From positions 26,515,001 to 26,579,000 of the forward strand of contig JAJNNQ010000024.1 of assembly GCA_027886175.1 (NCBI GenBank): a DNA stretch of 64,000 nt, in the 5' to 3' direction. The notes under the pieces are model-generated. The model ran no database searches and was not told the origin of the DNA. It saw only the letters and a list, made by a program, of their open reading frames with translations. Positions 49,852 to 62,130 of this stretch are shown in pieces; position 1 is the stretch's first letter; every line of letters begins with the position of its first letter. Position numbers and translations under genes: made by a program. This stretch comes from Phylloscopus collybita. Its lineage: Eukaryota; Chordata; Aves; Passeriformes; Phylloscopidae.

Positions 49852-50499
49852 GTATTGGAAATCCACAACATCACATACCTCCTCTTCCTCCCTCAAGCCA
49901 CATTAACCATGAGCACCGTGACCCACTCCATTACCTGAATCACTCTCTGCCATCTACACGTAGAAATCGTTACAGTACAGCCTCTTCCCCTCTGACCATT
50001 TTTATCAGGGGAAAACATAACCCAGCTGGTGAAGAGAAAAAAGAACAGTTCTGTCACTGCAGAAATGAGAGCTTCTAGCAAAGAAATGAGAGAAGTCAGG
50101 GTGTTTCAAACAGTAGGACTAAGTTTGAGATCACCCTGTGTGGTTCACCAATGAGCCCAAATAATCAATACACTGCCTTTCTTGGGAAGCAAGCACCAGC
50201 CTCTCTCTTAGTAATGTCTCCTAAAGCAGACCCCTCCCTTTGTGCCTGATGCACAAGAGAAACCTCTCACTCGCACCACTGCTGAACCAGCACCATACAG
50301 TCACACACTCATCTCCAAGTGCAGGTCTCCCAGATGGAGCTAGGTGTTCCTCAAAGATAAAGTGTAGCCTCAGTTGCTTTGCTGGATCCAAGCCTTAAAG
50401 GTGGGAAGGCTGACTCCACAAAACTCATGTGCTCTGTGCTTTCCAAAACAGAAGGAAAAGTTTGCGCAAATGAAGGAAAATACAAAATTAAAACAATTT
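49852..50499. other. Unique non-coding DNA
   Basis: No gene recognised. Confidence 0.5.
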
Positions 50500-50550
50500 C
50501 TGTCTGCCACCGCATGACCTTGGACAGATTGCACACCTCTTGGTATTTTG
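50500..50550 (+). mobile_element. MIR-like SINE relic (short)
   Basis: 'tgccaccgcatgaccttgga' then 'cagattgcacacctcttgg' follows the MIR core (tgccact...gtgaccttgggcaagtcacttaacctctctg). Short and diverged. Confidence 0.5.
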
Positions 50551-51073
50551 TTCTTCCTTCTTTCCCCTCAGCACATTCCCACATCCACTGCTGTGAAACT
50601 CAGATTGCAATACTTATGTCAACGACTGCATGAGGACTAATTTAATTGATATTTGCTAAGTGTGTAGAAATCCTCAGGCAGAAAAACACTTCTTAAAATA
50701 ATGCAGCTGACCAGTTATATATAAGTAAGCATCATGCTATGATTATGGGGAAAAAGACCAAAAGACCACTGACAAAGAAGGGAGAAGAGAAATCCATGCC
50801 AAGTTTTCAGCAAGTATGTGTTAAAGAGAAGCCTGTGCCAGCATTTGAAAACCAAGCAGACAGCAGAGCAGAAGGCTAATAAAGAGATTCAGCTGATAAC
50901 AGCTTAGCTAAAACACCTATAGATGAACCAGTTGGCACAGGAATCTCAGTGTACTCAAGCAGGGAAAGGCTTTGTTTTGTTTTTTCTTGTGCTGTATTTA
51001 AAATTTCAACATTTTCCCTAAGGTACTATGACAAAACAAAAGGGGAAAAAAGCCAAAACAAAACAAAACTTAT
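50551..51073. other. Unique non-coding DNA
   Basis: No gene recognised. A-rich with AAAAC units just before the inverted repeat that follows. Confidence 0.5.
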
Positions 51074-51139
51074 TTGGGCTAGTTTAAGTGTTCCATCTTC
51101 ACTGATGAAAGTGAAGATGGAACACTTAAACTAGCTCAA
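51074..51139. repeat. Near-perfect inverted repeat (hairpin), 26-bp perfect core
   Basis: Positions 51078-51103 are exactly complementary to 51110-51135 (26 bp), with a 6-base loop at 51104-51109. The stem extends outward by a G-T pair (51077/51136) and three more pairs to 51074/51139, giving about 30 pairs in 66 bases. The arms are ordinary mixed sequence, not simple repeat. No flanking duplication or terminal motif of a known DNA transposon is evident. Possible origins are a template-switch during replication, a small foldback element, or a hairpin RNA source. The perfect pairing without bulges is unlike most old microRNA precursors. Confidence 0.97.
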
Positions 51140-52390
51140 CCAAGACTCTCTCCCTCCAATGAGAAAATATCATGATTTTCCATTCTGTTTCAATATGAAT
51201 TTTATCAACATCAACTTGACTTCAAAAGCCATTGATTTTGCTGATACAATTTCTCCTGACAGGAAAATATTCTATTGATATTTTCTAATCATCACCTCTA
51301 GTTTAGAGCTGAAGGTGAATGGAGAACTAGCGGGGTTGAATTTTTACTACTGAAATGCTTTTCTCCCTCTCTCTGAAACTGAGAGATTTCCTTCTACATA
51401 TTCAGAGTTTGCTGAGAGACCCTTAACATGAGGTTTAAATCCACAACATGCTCTGCTCTGCTAACCTTAGAAAAGGACAGAGATTGTGACCGTCTTTGGT
51501 GGAAACAGGTACGTACTGCATAATGCCCTCTAAATGATTTGGTCAGTGTCTTGCAAATCCTGCTTCAAATATCTTCCATTCTCACTGCACTATGCAGCTT
51601 CCATCTATCACAGAGAAGGCAGTTTACCATCGGTGTTGTTTCAAGATATGACTGGTTTTTTTATTGTCCTGGTTATTTATGTAGAAAGAAAAGCTACAGA
51701 AATGAGAACCCCATGAATATTCCAACATTTTGTATTACTACGTATTAATCACTCTCCTCTCCAGAGATGCCATTGCTGATTTAAAAGACTTTTTTTTTTT
51801 TTTTTTCCTTTAAAGGTATCTCCAGACAGTCTTAAAGAGCTGAGCAGACTTGGAGAGATAAGAAGGAAAATACGCCTCTAAAGATGCTTAATGCTCAATT
51901 CTGAGCGTGTAGAGATGCTCACAAACTCTAAGCTCCACAAAGGACTGAGAGCTTCCATTCCATTCAGTGTGTATATATTTACCCTTATTCACAGCATTAC
52001 AGAGTTTCCACTGCAGTCCTCCCAAAAGAGATATAATAAGTAGGAAAGCTTTCTGTGACAGAGTGCTCTGGCACATTCATCCAACAGTTTAGCAGAACAA
52101 TGCAGAGATGGAGTCTGCAGCTAAAGAAAACAGAGCTGTCACTTAAAAGCTCTAATGTTAATAGCTGTTCTGCAAACCCTATCACAATGAAAAAGGGAAA
52201 AAAAAAGGAGAATACGAAGGAGAAAGGGAATAGGACAGTGTGAGGGCCACAGTACTGGCTGAGTTATTCAAACAATAGATGAAGTACTAGAAGACAACCA
52301 AGGGAGCATTAATTTAGGGTATTCCCCAGCAGCGAAAGGGGACATTGCAAACAGGATCTCAAGGAATGGCTGTGCAAATCTCCCCAACAG
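51140..52390. other. Unique non-coding DNA with poly-T tract
   Basis: A T run lies at about 51790-51806. No gene recognised. Confidence 0.5.
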
Positions 52391-52606
52391 TGCCTGAGCT
52401 GCTGACCTATTCAGTGCCCACTTTTGCTCTGACGTCACTGCAGCAAAATCTGTGGGGCATTCAGATCCACTGCAGCCTCAGCTCTGCGTGCAGGGCCACC
52501 ATAATCTCATTACCCATGGAAATGCAGCCTCAAGAGGGGCAGCCTGTGAATGAAGCACCAGAGCCACTCTCCTCCGGGTCCCAAAGGAAAGAGGAAAGCT
52601 GCAGAG
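52391..52606 (+). other. Weak candidate exon
   Basis: 'tctccccaacag' ends in AG at 52390 and 'gcagag|gtacat' offers a donor GT at 52607. The interval is 216 bp, a multiple of three, and open in one frame (about 99 codons in all, 52345-52644). The peptide (…SLPMEMQPQEGQPVNE…) is not recognised. The donor is only fair. It overlaps the CRE and lies next to the CpG patch, so a regulatory role would explain the composition as well. Confidence 0.18.
52430..52437. promoter_or_regulatory. Perfect palindromic CRE (TGACGTCA)
   Basis: TGACGTCA is the full cAMP-response element bound by CREB/ATF factors. CpG-containing 8-mers are scarce in CpG-depleted DNA, so a perfect copy is mildly notable. A further CpG-rich stretch lies 260 bp downstream (52698-52735). 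Confidence 0.35.
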
Positions 52607-55179
52607 GTACATCAACAGTTGATAATAAATGCAGGTGCATGTAAGGAGGCTTACCAGCCCTGGATTTAATCTAGCAGAGATGCCACATTTACTCCAGAGC
52701 CCGCGCTGCTCGGCTCTACGGGTTGCTCGTTACCCATACTAACACCATACTAATTAACCCTGGTGCTGCTGCAGGCACAGCCATCCCTCTCCTCCCAGGG
52801 AGAGCAGAGGAAACAGAATGAAGGATTCATAATGCTGAAGAGAAGAGCAGCTTGCAGTAGCCAAGCTGAAACGAAAGGAAATGGTGAGTGTGTTTCAGGC
52901 AAATGAAGAGACAAAGCTGCTTGCACCAAGTATGACTTAGATACATCATGTATAATGTGGTGGAAAGATCCCTCCGTTACCCAAACAGATGTGAAAAGAA
53001 AGGCAGTAAAATGTTGGGACTGAGCCATTTAGAACATCAGGTTAGATTCTGCCACCTGGTAGATAATGCCTAACATATCCAGAACAATTTTTAAACTTTT
53101 ATTGTTTGACACTTTTATTATTAAAGGCTGCCTCCCCCCCCCAGACACCTAGGGTAAGGTCGTCATCTTCCCACTTGGTTACATTTTCATGTATTTATCA
53201 AATATGATTAGCTACTCCCCTCAGCCTAATTAATTCTCCTCTTTTTTTCTTTTTTGACACTCCCAGCACTGCACATGCCCAGCCACTGCTGGAATCACTC
53301 CAACACAATCCATTTCTGTAGGCAGAGGGGCCAATACACCTCTGTGGAAGGCCTTAAGTGTATCACCCTTAAATCAATGCATCCCTACAGCCGACAGCTT
53401 ATGCAGAAAACAAGCAGGTAGTAATAGCAAATGTTTCCTCCAACTTCCCAGACTGATAGTGAGCACTTGAAGGCAGTACCCCATGGAGAAGCCCACCTTT
53501 TTTCTCCCCATCCCCACCTCCCTTCAGCACTATGATCAGCATGCAGACCCAAATGCAATAGCAGGAGTCCCCCCGTGGGGCTGCTGCCTTGCACCCAGGT
53601 AAATCGACTGCTGAGAGCGCTTCCAGGATTACAGGGCAGCAGACAACTTGAAAAGGACTATCACAAACTAATGTTTACATTATCAACCCCATGTTCCCAC
53701 CTTCCTAAGGCTCCCTACCATCTCCCTCTTTGTAAGCAACCAGAATTTGCGTTTCTTTGAACTGGGCTAACAGAGCTCATACATAGCCATTCCAGCAGCC
53801 GAATATATAACAAATACCATCAGCAAAAAAACAGGAGAACAAGCGAAGGAAACAATTGAATTAATGGCTGATATTTTTTGTGTCCCTGTAATCTTCGTCA
53901 CTCCTTCCCCACAGAGGCCTCTGAAGGGAGCTGACAGAGCCCTGACTGCAAGGGAGATGGTACACGGATGAGGAGCCACTTCAGAATGACACAAACCTGT
54001 TTTATCTGCCAGTCAGCATGGGGGATGAACAGTCGTTTAGCAACAGTGCCACTGAAATTATATTGCTTTTCTTTTGAAATACATAAATATTTGATTCTCC
54101 CTTCCTCAACTTTCTGCCTCTCCCCTTGTTTTAAAACAAAATCTCATAGATTTTAAAATAGAACCATAGTTTGTTTCTTTTCTCAGTCCTACTCAGCTGG
54201 TTTGAAAAATATCTGAGTGTCTCTGCGTGCAAAAGAATTGGCATATATCCTGCCTATAGCTGATAAGAGGAAAAAGGAAAAGAAACAAGGAGCTGCAGAG
54301 TATATTGCCACTGGAATATAGCCGGTTTCTGTCCCCTTTCAGCTGTGGAGTTTTTCTTTTAAAATCTGATGAGATCAATTTCAGGGGAAGGTCTGCAAGC
54401 CCCAGGCTCTCACCACTCACCATATACCAAAAACCCTGTGGGACAGTGGATTATAGGAGATGAGCCTGCTCTACCTGACCCATGGGTAGGTGCCCTGAAC
54501 TTGAGTTTCATCCATCTTTGAAGTACAAAGGCTGTCCCCAGTGAGAGCTCTACCCATTCAGAAGTCCTGTGGGGTCAGTAAACCAGCCTGGGGAGGAAAA
54601 TCACAATTATCTAAATCATATTAACTGAGCCAGATGCACCTTTGCCACAGGAGGATGGACAAGTCCTTAAAAATTTGTCCCAACTGGAGCACAAAACCCC
54701 CATTATGTTTGAAAGTCTTTCCTGGTTACATACAGGAAACACCCCTAGGTATATTTATGTGACAGAGACAAAGAGCATTGATTGGTTTTTTTTACACGGA
54801 ACTCAGCTTTCCACATTTTGGGGGCTGGCTAAACACAAAATCACTCTCTTTTCTGTTGAATCTACATGGCAGAGAGTAGGCTATTGCCCCTGGTGCTGCC
54901 TTAACTCAGGTGCTGGAGACAAATTCTTTTGCTGCCGAGACTCGTGCATGACTCCTGTCCCCAAACTGGTGAGCAGGAATGCATCATTCTGCAGGTTATT
55001 TTTGTAGGAGAGCAAATCCTGTCAGTGCCGTGTCCTTAGGGATAACATAACATTCTTGAGCTCCATTAGCAAAATCTCACATCTATGTAAAGGATTTGTA
55101 AATGTTAACCCAGGATTGTGAGGGACTTCGGAATAAATCAGATGCTAGATGGTATCCATGGTCACACTAACAATGAAAG
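52607..55179. other. Unique non-coding DNA
   Basis: Contains the CpG-bearing stretch 52698-52735 and a C run at about 53134-53142. The 121-codon frame at 54642-55007 is Cys-containing but unrecognised. Confidence 0.5.
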
Positions 55180-55270
55180 CAGGGTTTGTCACTTAAGAGT
55201 TTGCCCTCAAGAGCACACAGCTATTAAATGCTTTAGAGACAAAAAACTAAACATGAGCAGAGTCTTAACC
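55180..55270 (-). mobile_element. MIR-like SINE relic
   Basis: On the plus strand 'agtttgccctcaagagcaca' then 'cagctattaaatgcttta' matches the antisense MIR (acttgcccaaggtcacacagctattaagtggca). Diverged copy. Confidence 0.55.
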
Positions 55271-57324
55271 AAAAAAAGGGATTTCTGTCGTGTGGGAATA
55301 TCTGCTTCAGGAAATTTTGCAGAAATTGCCTGCTGAGGAATGTGGGGAATTTCTTACCACGTAAGAAGGATTTGAAACATGGACACACAAGAGCAAGGCC
55401 TCTTTGGGCTGCAGTTCCACTGTAGGTTTACCATTGCTGCAGCATTGCCTTTGTTCCAGCTCAAGACAGACAGGCTTATCTGCTCCTTCTCCAACTCTTT
55501 CCTGAGCAGGAATGGGAATTGATTAGCTCTGGCTTACATCAGTTAAAACTATTGTGGAGCAGCATCTTCAGGGACCATGGTGATCCAAAAAATGTACTTC
55601 TGAACAGCTCACCCCATGAGCTGGCTTCTGACAGCTCTTGTGTGGTAGAGGATCATAAGCCTGCTGAAACCAGTAAGTTTCTGCAAAGTGTTCTGATTTC
55701 AACAAAATGGTATTTGCTAATGAGAACCTGAATCAGTAGAAGAGTCCCAGCTGCTCCTCTCTCTGGCAAAAGAAATGGGAAAAAGAAAAGAAAAACAACT
55801 AATGCTTTTGTGTGTAAAAGGATGTTTCCAGATAGAGGAAAAAAATTGTTTGTTCTTTTAACAGTAGAGACTTGGAGCATAGAGGAACAAGGTAATTTCA
55901 CATGTTCCTGTGAACAAGCTGCTGCAGATAGCTTCCCTAGATAATAAGTAGAAATGAGTGAGAAGAAATGGATAGGGGAAGATCTATAATAGTGCAAAGA
56001 AATGTGTGATCAGCTAGGGAATTCCTTTTAGGAGCCTTGTAGAGAATATTGTATTTGCCAGACCAGATCAGTCCACTGGGCCAATCAAGTGCAATTTAAG
56101 CATTAAGTGTAACAGCTTGATAAATCTAGGTCAATGCACCTACATGCAGGTACAAGTTTAATACCACTTCATTAGCAGGACTGCAGCACCTAACACTGAG
56201 CATATCTACAGGTCCTGGAAGAGAGAAACTATTGGCATTTATGAGATTGCACAATTAAATCAATGAGCTTCTCTTAACGAGTGACCAGAGATTGGTCCCG
56301 CTTTACAATTTCTAGTCTGCAGCAGCAGACGGTGCTGATGGTTCAAATATAAGTGGAAAACAGTACTGCAATGCTTCTCTGGCCAGAGTGTAACACCCTG
56401 CAGGAGGCTGGAGAGGGGAGATCTCTGCCTTTTTGAGCCCATGCATTCAATCAGCCTTCACTGGAAATGCATTATCTTAGCATGCAGCAGACCCACAATT
56501 ACTATTAAACGTTTGCAAAATCCAGCTCTGACCTGTTTAAATCCATCCTGGCACCTTGGCTAAGCACAACCTGATACAAGGGGGATTTTATCTTTGCACT
56601 TGCCTCAGGTTACTACTGAGGGACTTCTGGGCTTGCTCAGTAGCAGAGAAATCTCTGAATTTTTAGGTGTACTTCTAGGATCGCATCTCTGTGGGGGTGC
56701 TGAGGAAGATAGCAAAATTCTTGACTGCACTGGCCAGCCAGTGGGAGAGGGAGTGAGATGATGGGAGAGGGCTTGCTCTCCTGAGACTTGGAAAGATAAA
56801 AAGACTCTTGATTATTGAAAGATAAAACTGGCAGTAATAGATCAACAGCATCAGATCCCATGTTCCTTCTCCCATGAATGGGAATTGTGCAGTTTTCTTG
56901 TCCTCCTTCCCTGACCACCCTCCATGACTCTGAGACTGCTCCAGGCTTCTCACTTGCATTAGCCCCAGGGCCACTCAGCTGTTTCAGTAAAGAACCTTTT
57001 CTCTATCACAACTTTCAGTGTCTGAGTAGAGCTGATAGTTACTCGTATCAGCTGCATGCCAGCTTGTTCAGGTATGACTGTCCTACTCCTTCTCCCAGGA
57101 CTGCCGTACAGTCATACAGCAGACCAGGACTAACGGCAGCCTGTTGGACACTTCCAGCACAAAAAAGTTGTGCACCTCCCTTCCAGATGAGCCATCACAC
57201 TCAGAGAATTGCAGTACACGTCTATTTTGGCAACCACCCAAGGCATACAGAGAACAGTAACACAGGTACACAAAAAGCACACAATGTTGTCAGACCCTGG
57301 CAAGGTCAGGGCAAAACCTACTTG
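55271..57324. other. Unique non-coding DNA
   Basis: No gene recognised. The longest frame (56878-57330, 150 codons plus) has no known domain, runs into the adjoining CR1 fragment, and is overlapped by minus-strand frames. Confidence 0.5.
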
Positions 57325-57450
57325 CAGTGAGGGGTGGATGGGGCACTGAACAAACTGATCTAGTGGGAGTGGTATCCCTGCCCATGACAGGTGGTTTGGA
57401 ATGAGATGATCTTTAAGGTTCCTTCTAACCCAAGTCATGTTATGATCCAA
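57325..57450 (+). mobile_element. CR1 LINE 3' end (avian type)
   Basis: 'ctgatctagtgggagtggta', then 'tccctgcccatgacaggtgg', 'tttggaatgagatgatcttt', 'aaggttccttctaaccca' and a final 'ttatgatcc' follow the avian CR1 3' terminus in order. It is a 5'-truncated copy of about 125 bp without coding capacity, as most bird CR1 copies are. This is one of the firmest clues to a bird. Confidence 0.93.
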
Positions 57451-58797
57451 GCCCAAATCTGCCTCTGCAGTTGCCCTGTGATAGATCTACCTGTTCTTTT
57501 CTTAGAAACAACTTTCAAGGACTGCTAACACAAACCCAGACTTAATATAAGTGCAAAAAGCTCCACAGGCATGTAATATGTCTTTTGGAAATGAAAAGTG
57601 GTCCAAGAGATCTAATCAGGTGAAAGGCAATTCTTTACTGAGGCTGTCAGATGCAGATGAACTCTGCAGGGCTTACTGGCTCCTGAAATGCCCATCTAAT
57701 CTACCCTGCGCTGCCAAAGTACCATCAGACCAGGCCTCCTAAAATCCTGGCTAGCAGCCCTTCCGCCGATTCTTTAAGTGCTCTGCTCTGGGGTTTTTTG
57801 ACCTGAGCATTATTATCCAAAACACGTCATTCACCTGAGTTAGCCCTTACAGCTCTTTGGAGACACTTTGTCTACACAACTGCCCTTTTTTCAGAAAACA
57901 TCTATCTATAGAATATGAGGTTCAAAAGCCTCCATGTGCTCTGCTCTAACATACATGACGATGTTCTGGAAATTCATCTGTGCTGGAAAAGTATCTGACT
58001 CTCACATAGAAACAGCTGATAAAAGGAGAGAATGCTTCCTACTCCTCCTGCAATAATAATGATAGCACTTAACCCCAGGGAACACTACACTAGAGAAAGA
58101 TGGTCTTGGCAATAATCAGAACAACAATTTGCAGGCTAAAAGTGCCATCTTTCACACACTTCTTCCAGGAAGCAGAATTAGAGGATTTTGCAGAGTGAAT
58201 ATGACACACAAGTGAGGGTGAAAGAGCACAGAAGGAGCCTCAGCAGGAGTCATGGTAGGTGTGGAAATACAAGCAAGAATGGAGTCCAAGTACAAGACTC
58301 CTGTTCTCAGCTCTGTCCCCCTGACCAGAATATCTCCACAGCACTTCCATCAGCCAGGTTCCTTACATAAGTAAGTTATCCTGGAGTCAGTGCCATAAGG
58401 CTTTCACATGTACACATGTGTGTGTTCATGCATGGGTTAGCAGTGGGACATGCTAAAAAGTGGCCAGAGGCAGCACCAGGCTTTGAGTCCAAGGAGTGGC
58501 AGAGAGAGCAGGACAGGATGGTGAGCATGAGTACAGCACGAGCTCACACAGCACAGGGAAGCTGCAAGCAGGATAGGGTGACACAAAATGGACCAAAAGT
58601 AGAATTGGGTGTAGGGAGACATTTGCAGCTTGTTTCATTTTGCTTCACCCCCATCCTTGTTCTTTTCCCCTTTTTCTTACTGTTTTTTTCTGCCTTGACT
58701 TTCCATCTCTCCTCAAATTGCATGGTATGCAGGGCTGCATCCCCACACCTGTGCCTCACTCCCTTAATTCAAAGCCACCTTCATCATCATGCCACGC
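57451..58797. other. Unique non-coding DNA
   Basis: No gene recognised. The 253-codon frame at 58416-59177 begins here; its left half has no recognisable content. Confidence 0.5.
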
Positions 58798-59190
58798 TGA
58801 TCCCAGACAAGCCCCGAAAGGCACAGATCGTTCAACTCTCACGTGGATGTCACCTAATGAAGACATCTATAAATATGGGCACATTAGAGCTCACCATCTG
58901 GCTGTGCCTCTTGGATGGCTCCGCTCCCCACAGATCAGTGGGCATGGAGATGGCTGCAGCCAAGCAATTATTCCTCCAGCTCCCGCTCCAGCCCTGGCGG
59001 GCACGGATGGCCCTGGGCGCTGCCGGGAGCAGAGCAGAGCAGGGACATTCCAAGCGGAGCGGTGAGCCGAGCCCCGGCGGGCTGCCCCTCCCTGCACACC
59101 CTTCCCAGGCTGGCAGCGCTCCCCAGCCCCTTCTCCCCTGCAGGGACAGCTCTCATCCAGCACCCCAGCAGCTCTGAGAGGGCGACCAGC
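58798..59190 (+). promoter_or_regulatory. CpG-enriched patch with TATA-like box
   Basis: About 17 CpGs by eye within 390 bases of otherwise CpG-poor surroundings. TATAAATA lies at 58868-58875, which would place a start near 58898, just upstream of the GC-rich part. Several frames are open at once (253, 141 and 129 codons plus; 162 and 95 minus), which is a GC effect and weakens any coding claim. It could be the promoter of an unannotated transcript, or only a GC-rich island. Confidence 0.3.
58934..59061 (+). other. Candidate exon in CpG patch
   Basis: A pyrimidine-rich stretch ends in 'gctccccacag' with AG at 58932-58933, and 'agcgg|agcg|gtgagcc' gives a near-consensus donor GT at 59062. Inside, an ATG at 58944 has G at -3 and G at +4 (good Kozak context) and opens into MEMAAAKQLFLQLPLQ, in phase with the 253-codon frame. 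Alternatively the segment from about 58898 to 59061 is a first exon driven by the TATA-like box. No protein family is recognised and all three plus frames are open, so coding is unproven. Confidence 0.22.
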
Positions 59191-60765
59191 CTCCCCTCCT
59201 TCTCTCTGTGTCTGCATAGCACCAGCTTCAGCCTTTCTATCAATCTCAACCGCATTTTTCTTCTTTCTCATCTGCCTCTGACACACCTTTTTCTTCAGCG
59301 CTAGGCACAATTTTTCCGTCCGCTGGTCAAAATGATAAATTGAAAATATTTCTTTCCGGGAAGACTCAAGACCTATCATTTAATTTTTGCTTGCTTGTTT
59401 GTTTTATTTTAGAAAACACTCTTTTCAGACTGGCTGAAACATTTTACTTGACCTATATGGAAAAGGGAAAAAAAGCCTTTTCCTTACAAATTTCATTTTT
59501 TTTTTAATTACAGAAATTTTCCAAAACAAAACTCACAGAAAAATAAGAAATTAAAATGGTTCAGCTTCTCCAAAAAAATTTTCCCTTTTTCCCTCCCCAA
59601 AACTGAGCATGACACACAGAGTGCAAGCCCTCTCCAAACTGTGCTTAGGAAGATAACATAGCACTCTTGCTGACATTTTTCTGCCTTCCTGCTCTTTTTC
59701 CCTATTTTTTCCCTGCAATCATCTGCCTGTTCCTAAATGCCATCACAGTTGCCAGACCAAGCTCTCAGAGAGGAACGTGTGCACAGAAAAGTTCACTGAA
59801 CTGCCATGGCACGTTTTGCTCCCTGAATATGCTGCAGCCACAGGACACGGAAAATGATTGTATTTTCTTTGAGGTACATGAATATTTTACATTCTCCCTC
59901 CCTTTCTTTCCCCTCATCTTAATTATTCTCTTATTTTGAAACACCAGCTTGCATGCAGTATTTAAATAAAGCTGTTTTCAGAGTCACAAGCAGCTTGAAA
60001 CACTCAAGCCTCTCAAAATATATATTGCAAGTGATGTACATCCTCCTGTTCTGTTCATAAGTGTTAGAGAGCAAGGCACAGCCTGGAGAATCCATACAGG
60101 ACAGGGCATCAGATAAGCAACTTTTCCCTTCTGAAAGCTTGGGTTCCCCCTCAGTAAAGAAATCTTTGCATGTGAGTTGAGACACAGGGTCAAGGCTGCT
60201 CCTATGCAAATCACTAAAAGGTCTGGTGCAGCAAATTTAACTCAGGAGGTGTCTAAAAATGCAAGAAATGCAGTGGGTAAAAACTGAAGCAGGGAATGGG
60301 AGGGAAATATTGAAAGGTGCCATTTGGAAAAGTGGCTGCTGCTGGGCAAGGGAGAAAATGAAAACACAGAGAATCTGCCATACGTACAGCTATATTAGAT
60401 AATTACATATGTACAGAAGGGCTCAGAGGGTTTGGGTGACTCAGCAGCTCTACACCTTCAAGGCCATATCACACAAATCTTGGCCAAGGCCCACAGGCTG
60501 CAAGAACCCAGCTTTTCTAGATTTTGAGAAGCCTGTTATATGGGACATCTTTGAGAGGATGCCCAGAAGCCCATTTGCTTTGAATCATGGCATTTTTACA
60601 CCAAAATATCAGTTGATCCAAAGAACCTCTGAACACCCAGACGTGCAGAGACCCAGGTGGCTCTAACTGCTGGTCAGGAGGTGGGATGCTCCATATCTCA
60701 AGCAAGTGGAAGTGCTGCTTCAGGTTCACAGCTGACACGACACTCAGGGCTGGGGCTGGGCTGCT
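59191..60765. other. Unique non-coding DNA
   Basis: T-rich and A-rich spots at about 59385-59410 and 59460-59580. No gene recognised. Confidence 0.5.
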
Positions 60766-60830
60766 TTTCATGAAATTGTTAAGGTTGGAAAAGACCTTCA
60801 GGATGGAGCCCAACCATTTTGGGCTGCTGT
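60766..60830 (-). mobile_element. CR1 LINE 3' end fragment (avian type)
   Basis: 'ttaaggttggaaaagacctt' at 60779-60798 followed by 'ggatggagcccaaccatttt' matches the antisense avian CR1 terminus (ggttggaaaagacctttaagatcat...agtccaaccat). Only about 65 bp is recognisable. Confidence 0.85.
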
Positions 60831-62009
60831 ATCCCCACAGAGTTGTCTATTACATGAAGGAAGGGACATTAATGGAGATAGCCACTTGGACCAGGTGAGG
60901 GCGCTACAGACCTGGCAGCTGTTCCAGCTGCTTGAGTGATGTGTCCTGGCTTACATGGAGGTGTTTCCCTGAACAGCTGAGAGAAGAGGAAACGAAGCGT
61001 GCCTCTGCACAGGTCAGAGGAGGCCACGCACCATAAATGTTTGTGCAGGTGGATGAAGAGCTGTGCCCACAGATGCTCACAAGCAGGGCAAGGAGTGAAC
61101 ATGCATATTTGAAAACTCATCCATCTCCATTACAAAAATGAGTCATCTCATCCCAATACCAGTTTTTAACTTTGCAGAAGCTTTTATCAGACACAGCAGG
61201 TAGCTGGGAGGTTGTAAAAGGACTGCCTGTTAATCTCAGGGCCGAGTGCCCTGAGGTTTGACTGAGGCCTCCCAACTGAGGCAGCACTCTGCCGGGAATG
61301 TGCAGTAACAGGGGCATATGGAAACTTCCCAAATTTGGCTGTGGGAGAAAGTCATGCTTCTCTGCTCTTAGCTGATGTTGCATCTCTGAAGCAGCCCCTC
61401 ATTATCAATCATCTGCAGTAGATTTTGTGCTCTTATCTTGAAAAAATCTCCCTGCACTGTCCACATCCCTTGTTTATAAACCCCAGCAAAGGTGAGAGCT
61501 GCTGTAAAGAAGAAACTTTATCCTAATTGAGATACTTTTAAAGAACTGAAAAAGTTACAAATCTCTCCCTGCTCTTGAACATATTTACTGTTTTGCAATG
61601 AAGATTTCTAACACCATGTTCCTGAGCCAGTGCTGTTCAGTCATGCTGGGTGAGAAGAGGTGGAATTTTTACTGGGTTCTACACATCGGACAGGGGAACA
61701 CATTTTTAAATGAACTCAAGGAGATGGCCAAGTGCAAACCTTTCAAAGGCAAGAAGAAAGAGACCCTTAAACAAGTTCCACGTGCAGAAAAACCCACCCT
61801 ACAAACATTGCAAGGACACATCACACTCCCGTTGCCCCACGAGACATTGAAAAGGGATTGCAAGTTCCACACTTTACCATTGTACAGCCAGGGTGGCCCT
61901 CTCCTCCCTCCTGTGCAGGAGCCAAGAGACAGGACTAACATGATACACTTGCCAGCAGCTACAGAAAGCAAAGACTACAGCACAAGGAGCACTTTGACAG
62001 AAACACAAA
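60831..62009. other. Unique non-coding DNA
   Basis: A 177-codon plus frame (61598-62131) has no recognisable domain. A 100-codon minus frame overlaps it. Confidence 0.5.
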
Positions 62010-62130
62010 GCAGGATATTTATTTACTGCCTGTCAATGTCTAGCTTGGATGTGCTGCTGCATCTCCATAGCCATTATAACTGCTCATTAGACATTAACAG
62101 GACGGGATTTTGTTGCAGTCAGGTCATCTG
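62010..62130. promoter_or_regulatory. Candidate conserved non-coding element
   Basis: Even-composition block with 'tatttatttactgcctgtca', 'ctccatagccattataactg' and 'cattagacattaacagg', a texture like vertebrate enhancers. No test of conservation is possible here. Confidence 0.18.

Noticed and set aside
58416..59177. Longest open frame in the window (253 codons) as a protein gene
   Set aside because: No recognisable domain; the right half is GC-rich with three plus and two minus frames open together, and the left half is ordinary unique DNA. Only a short exon-like part is kept as a weak candidate.
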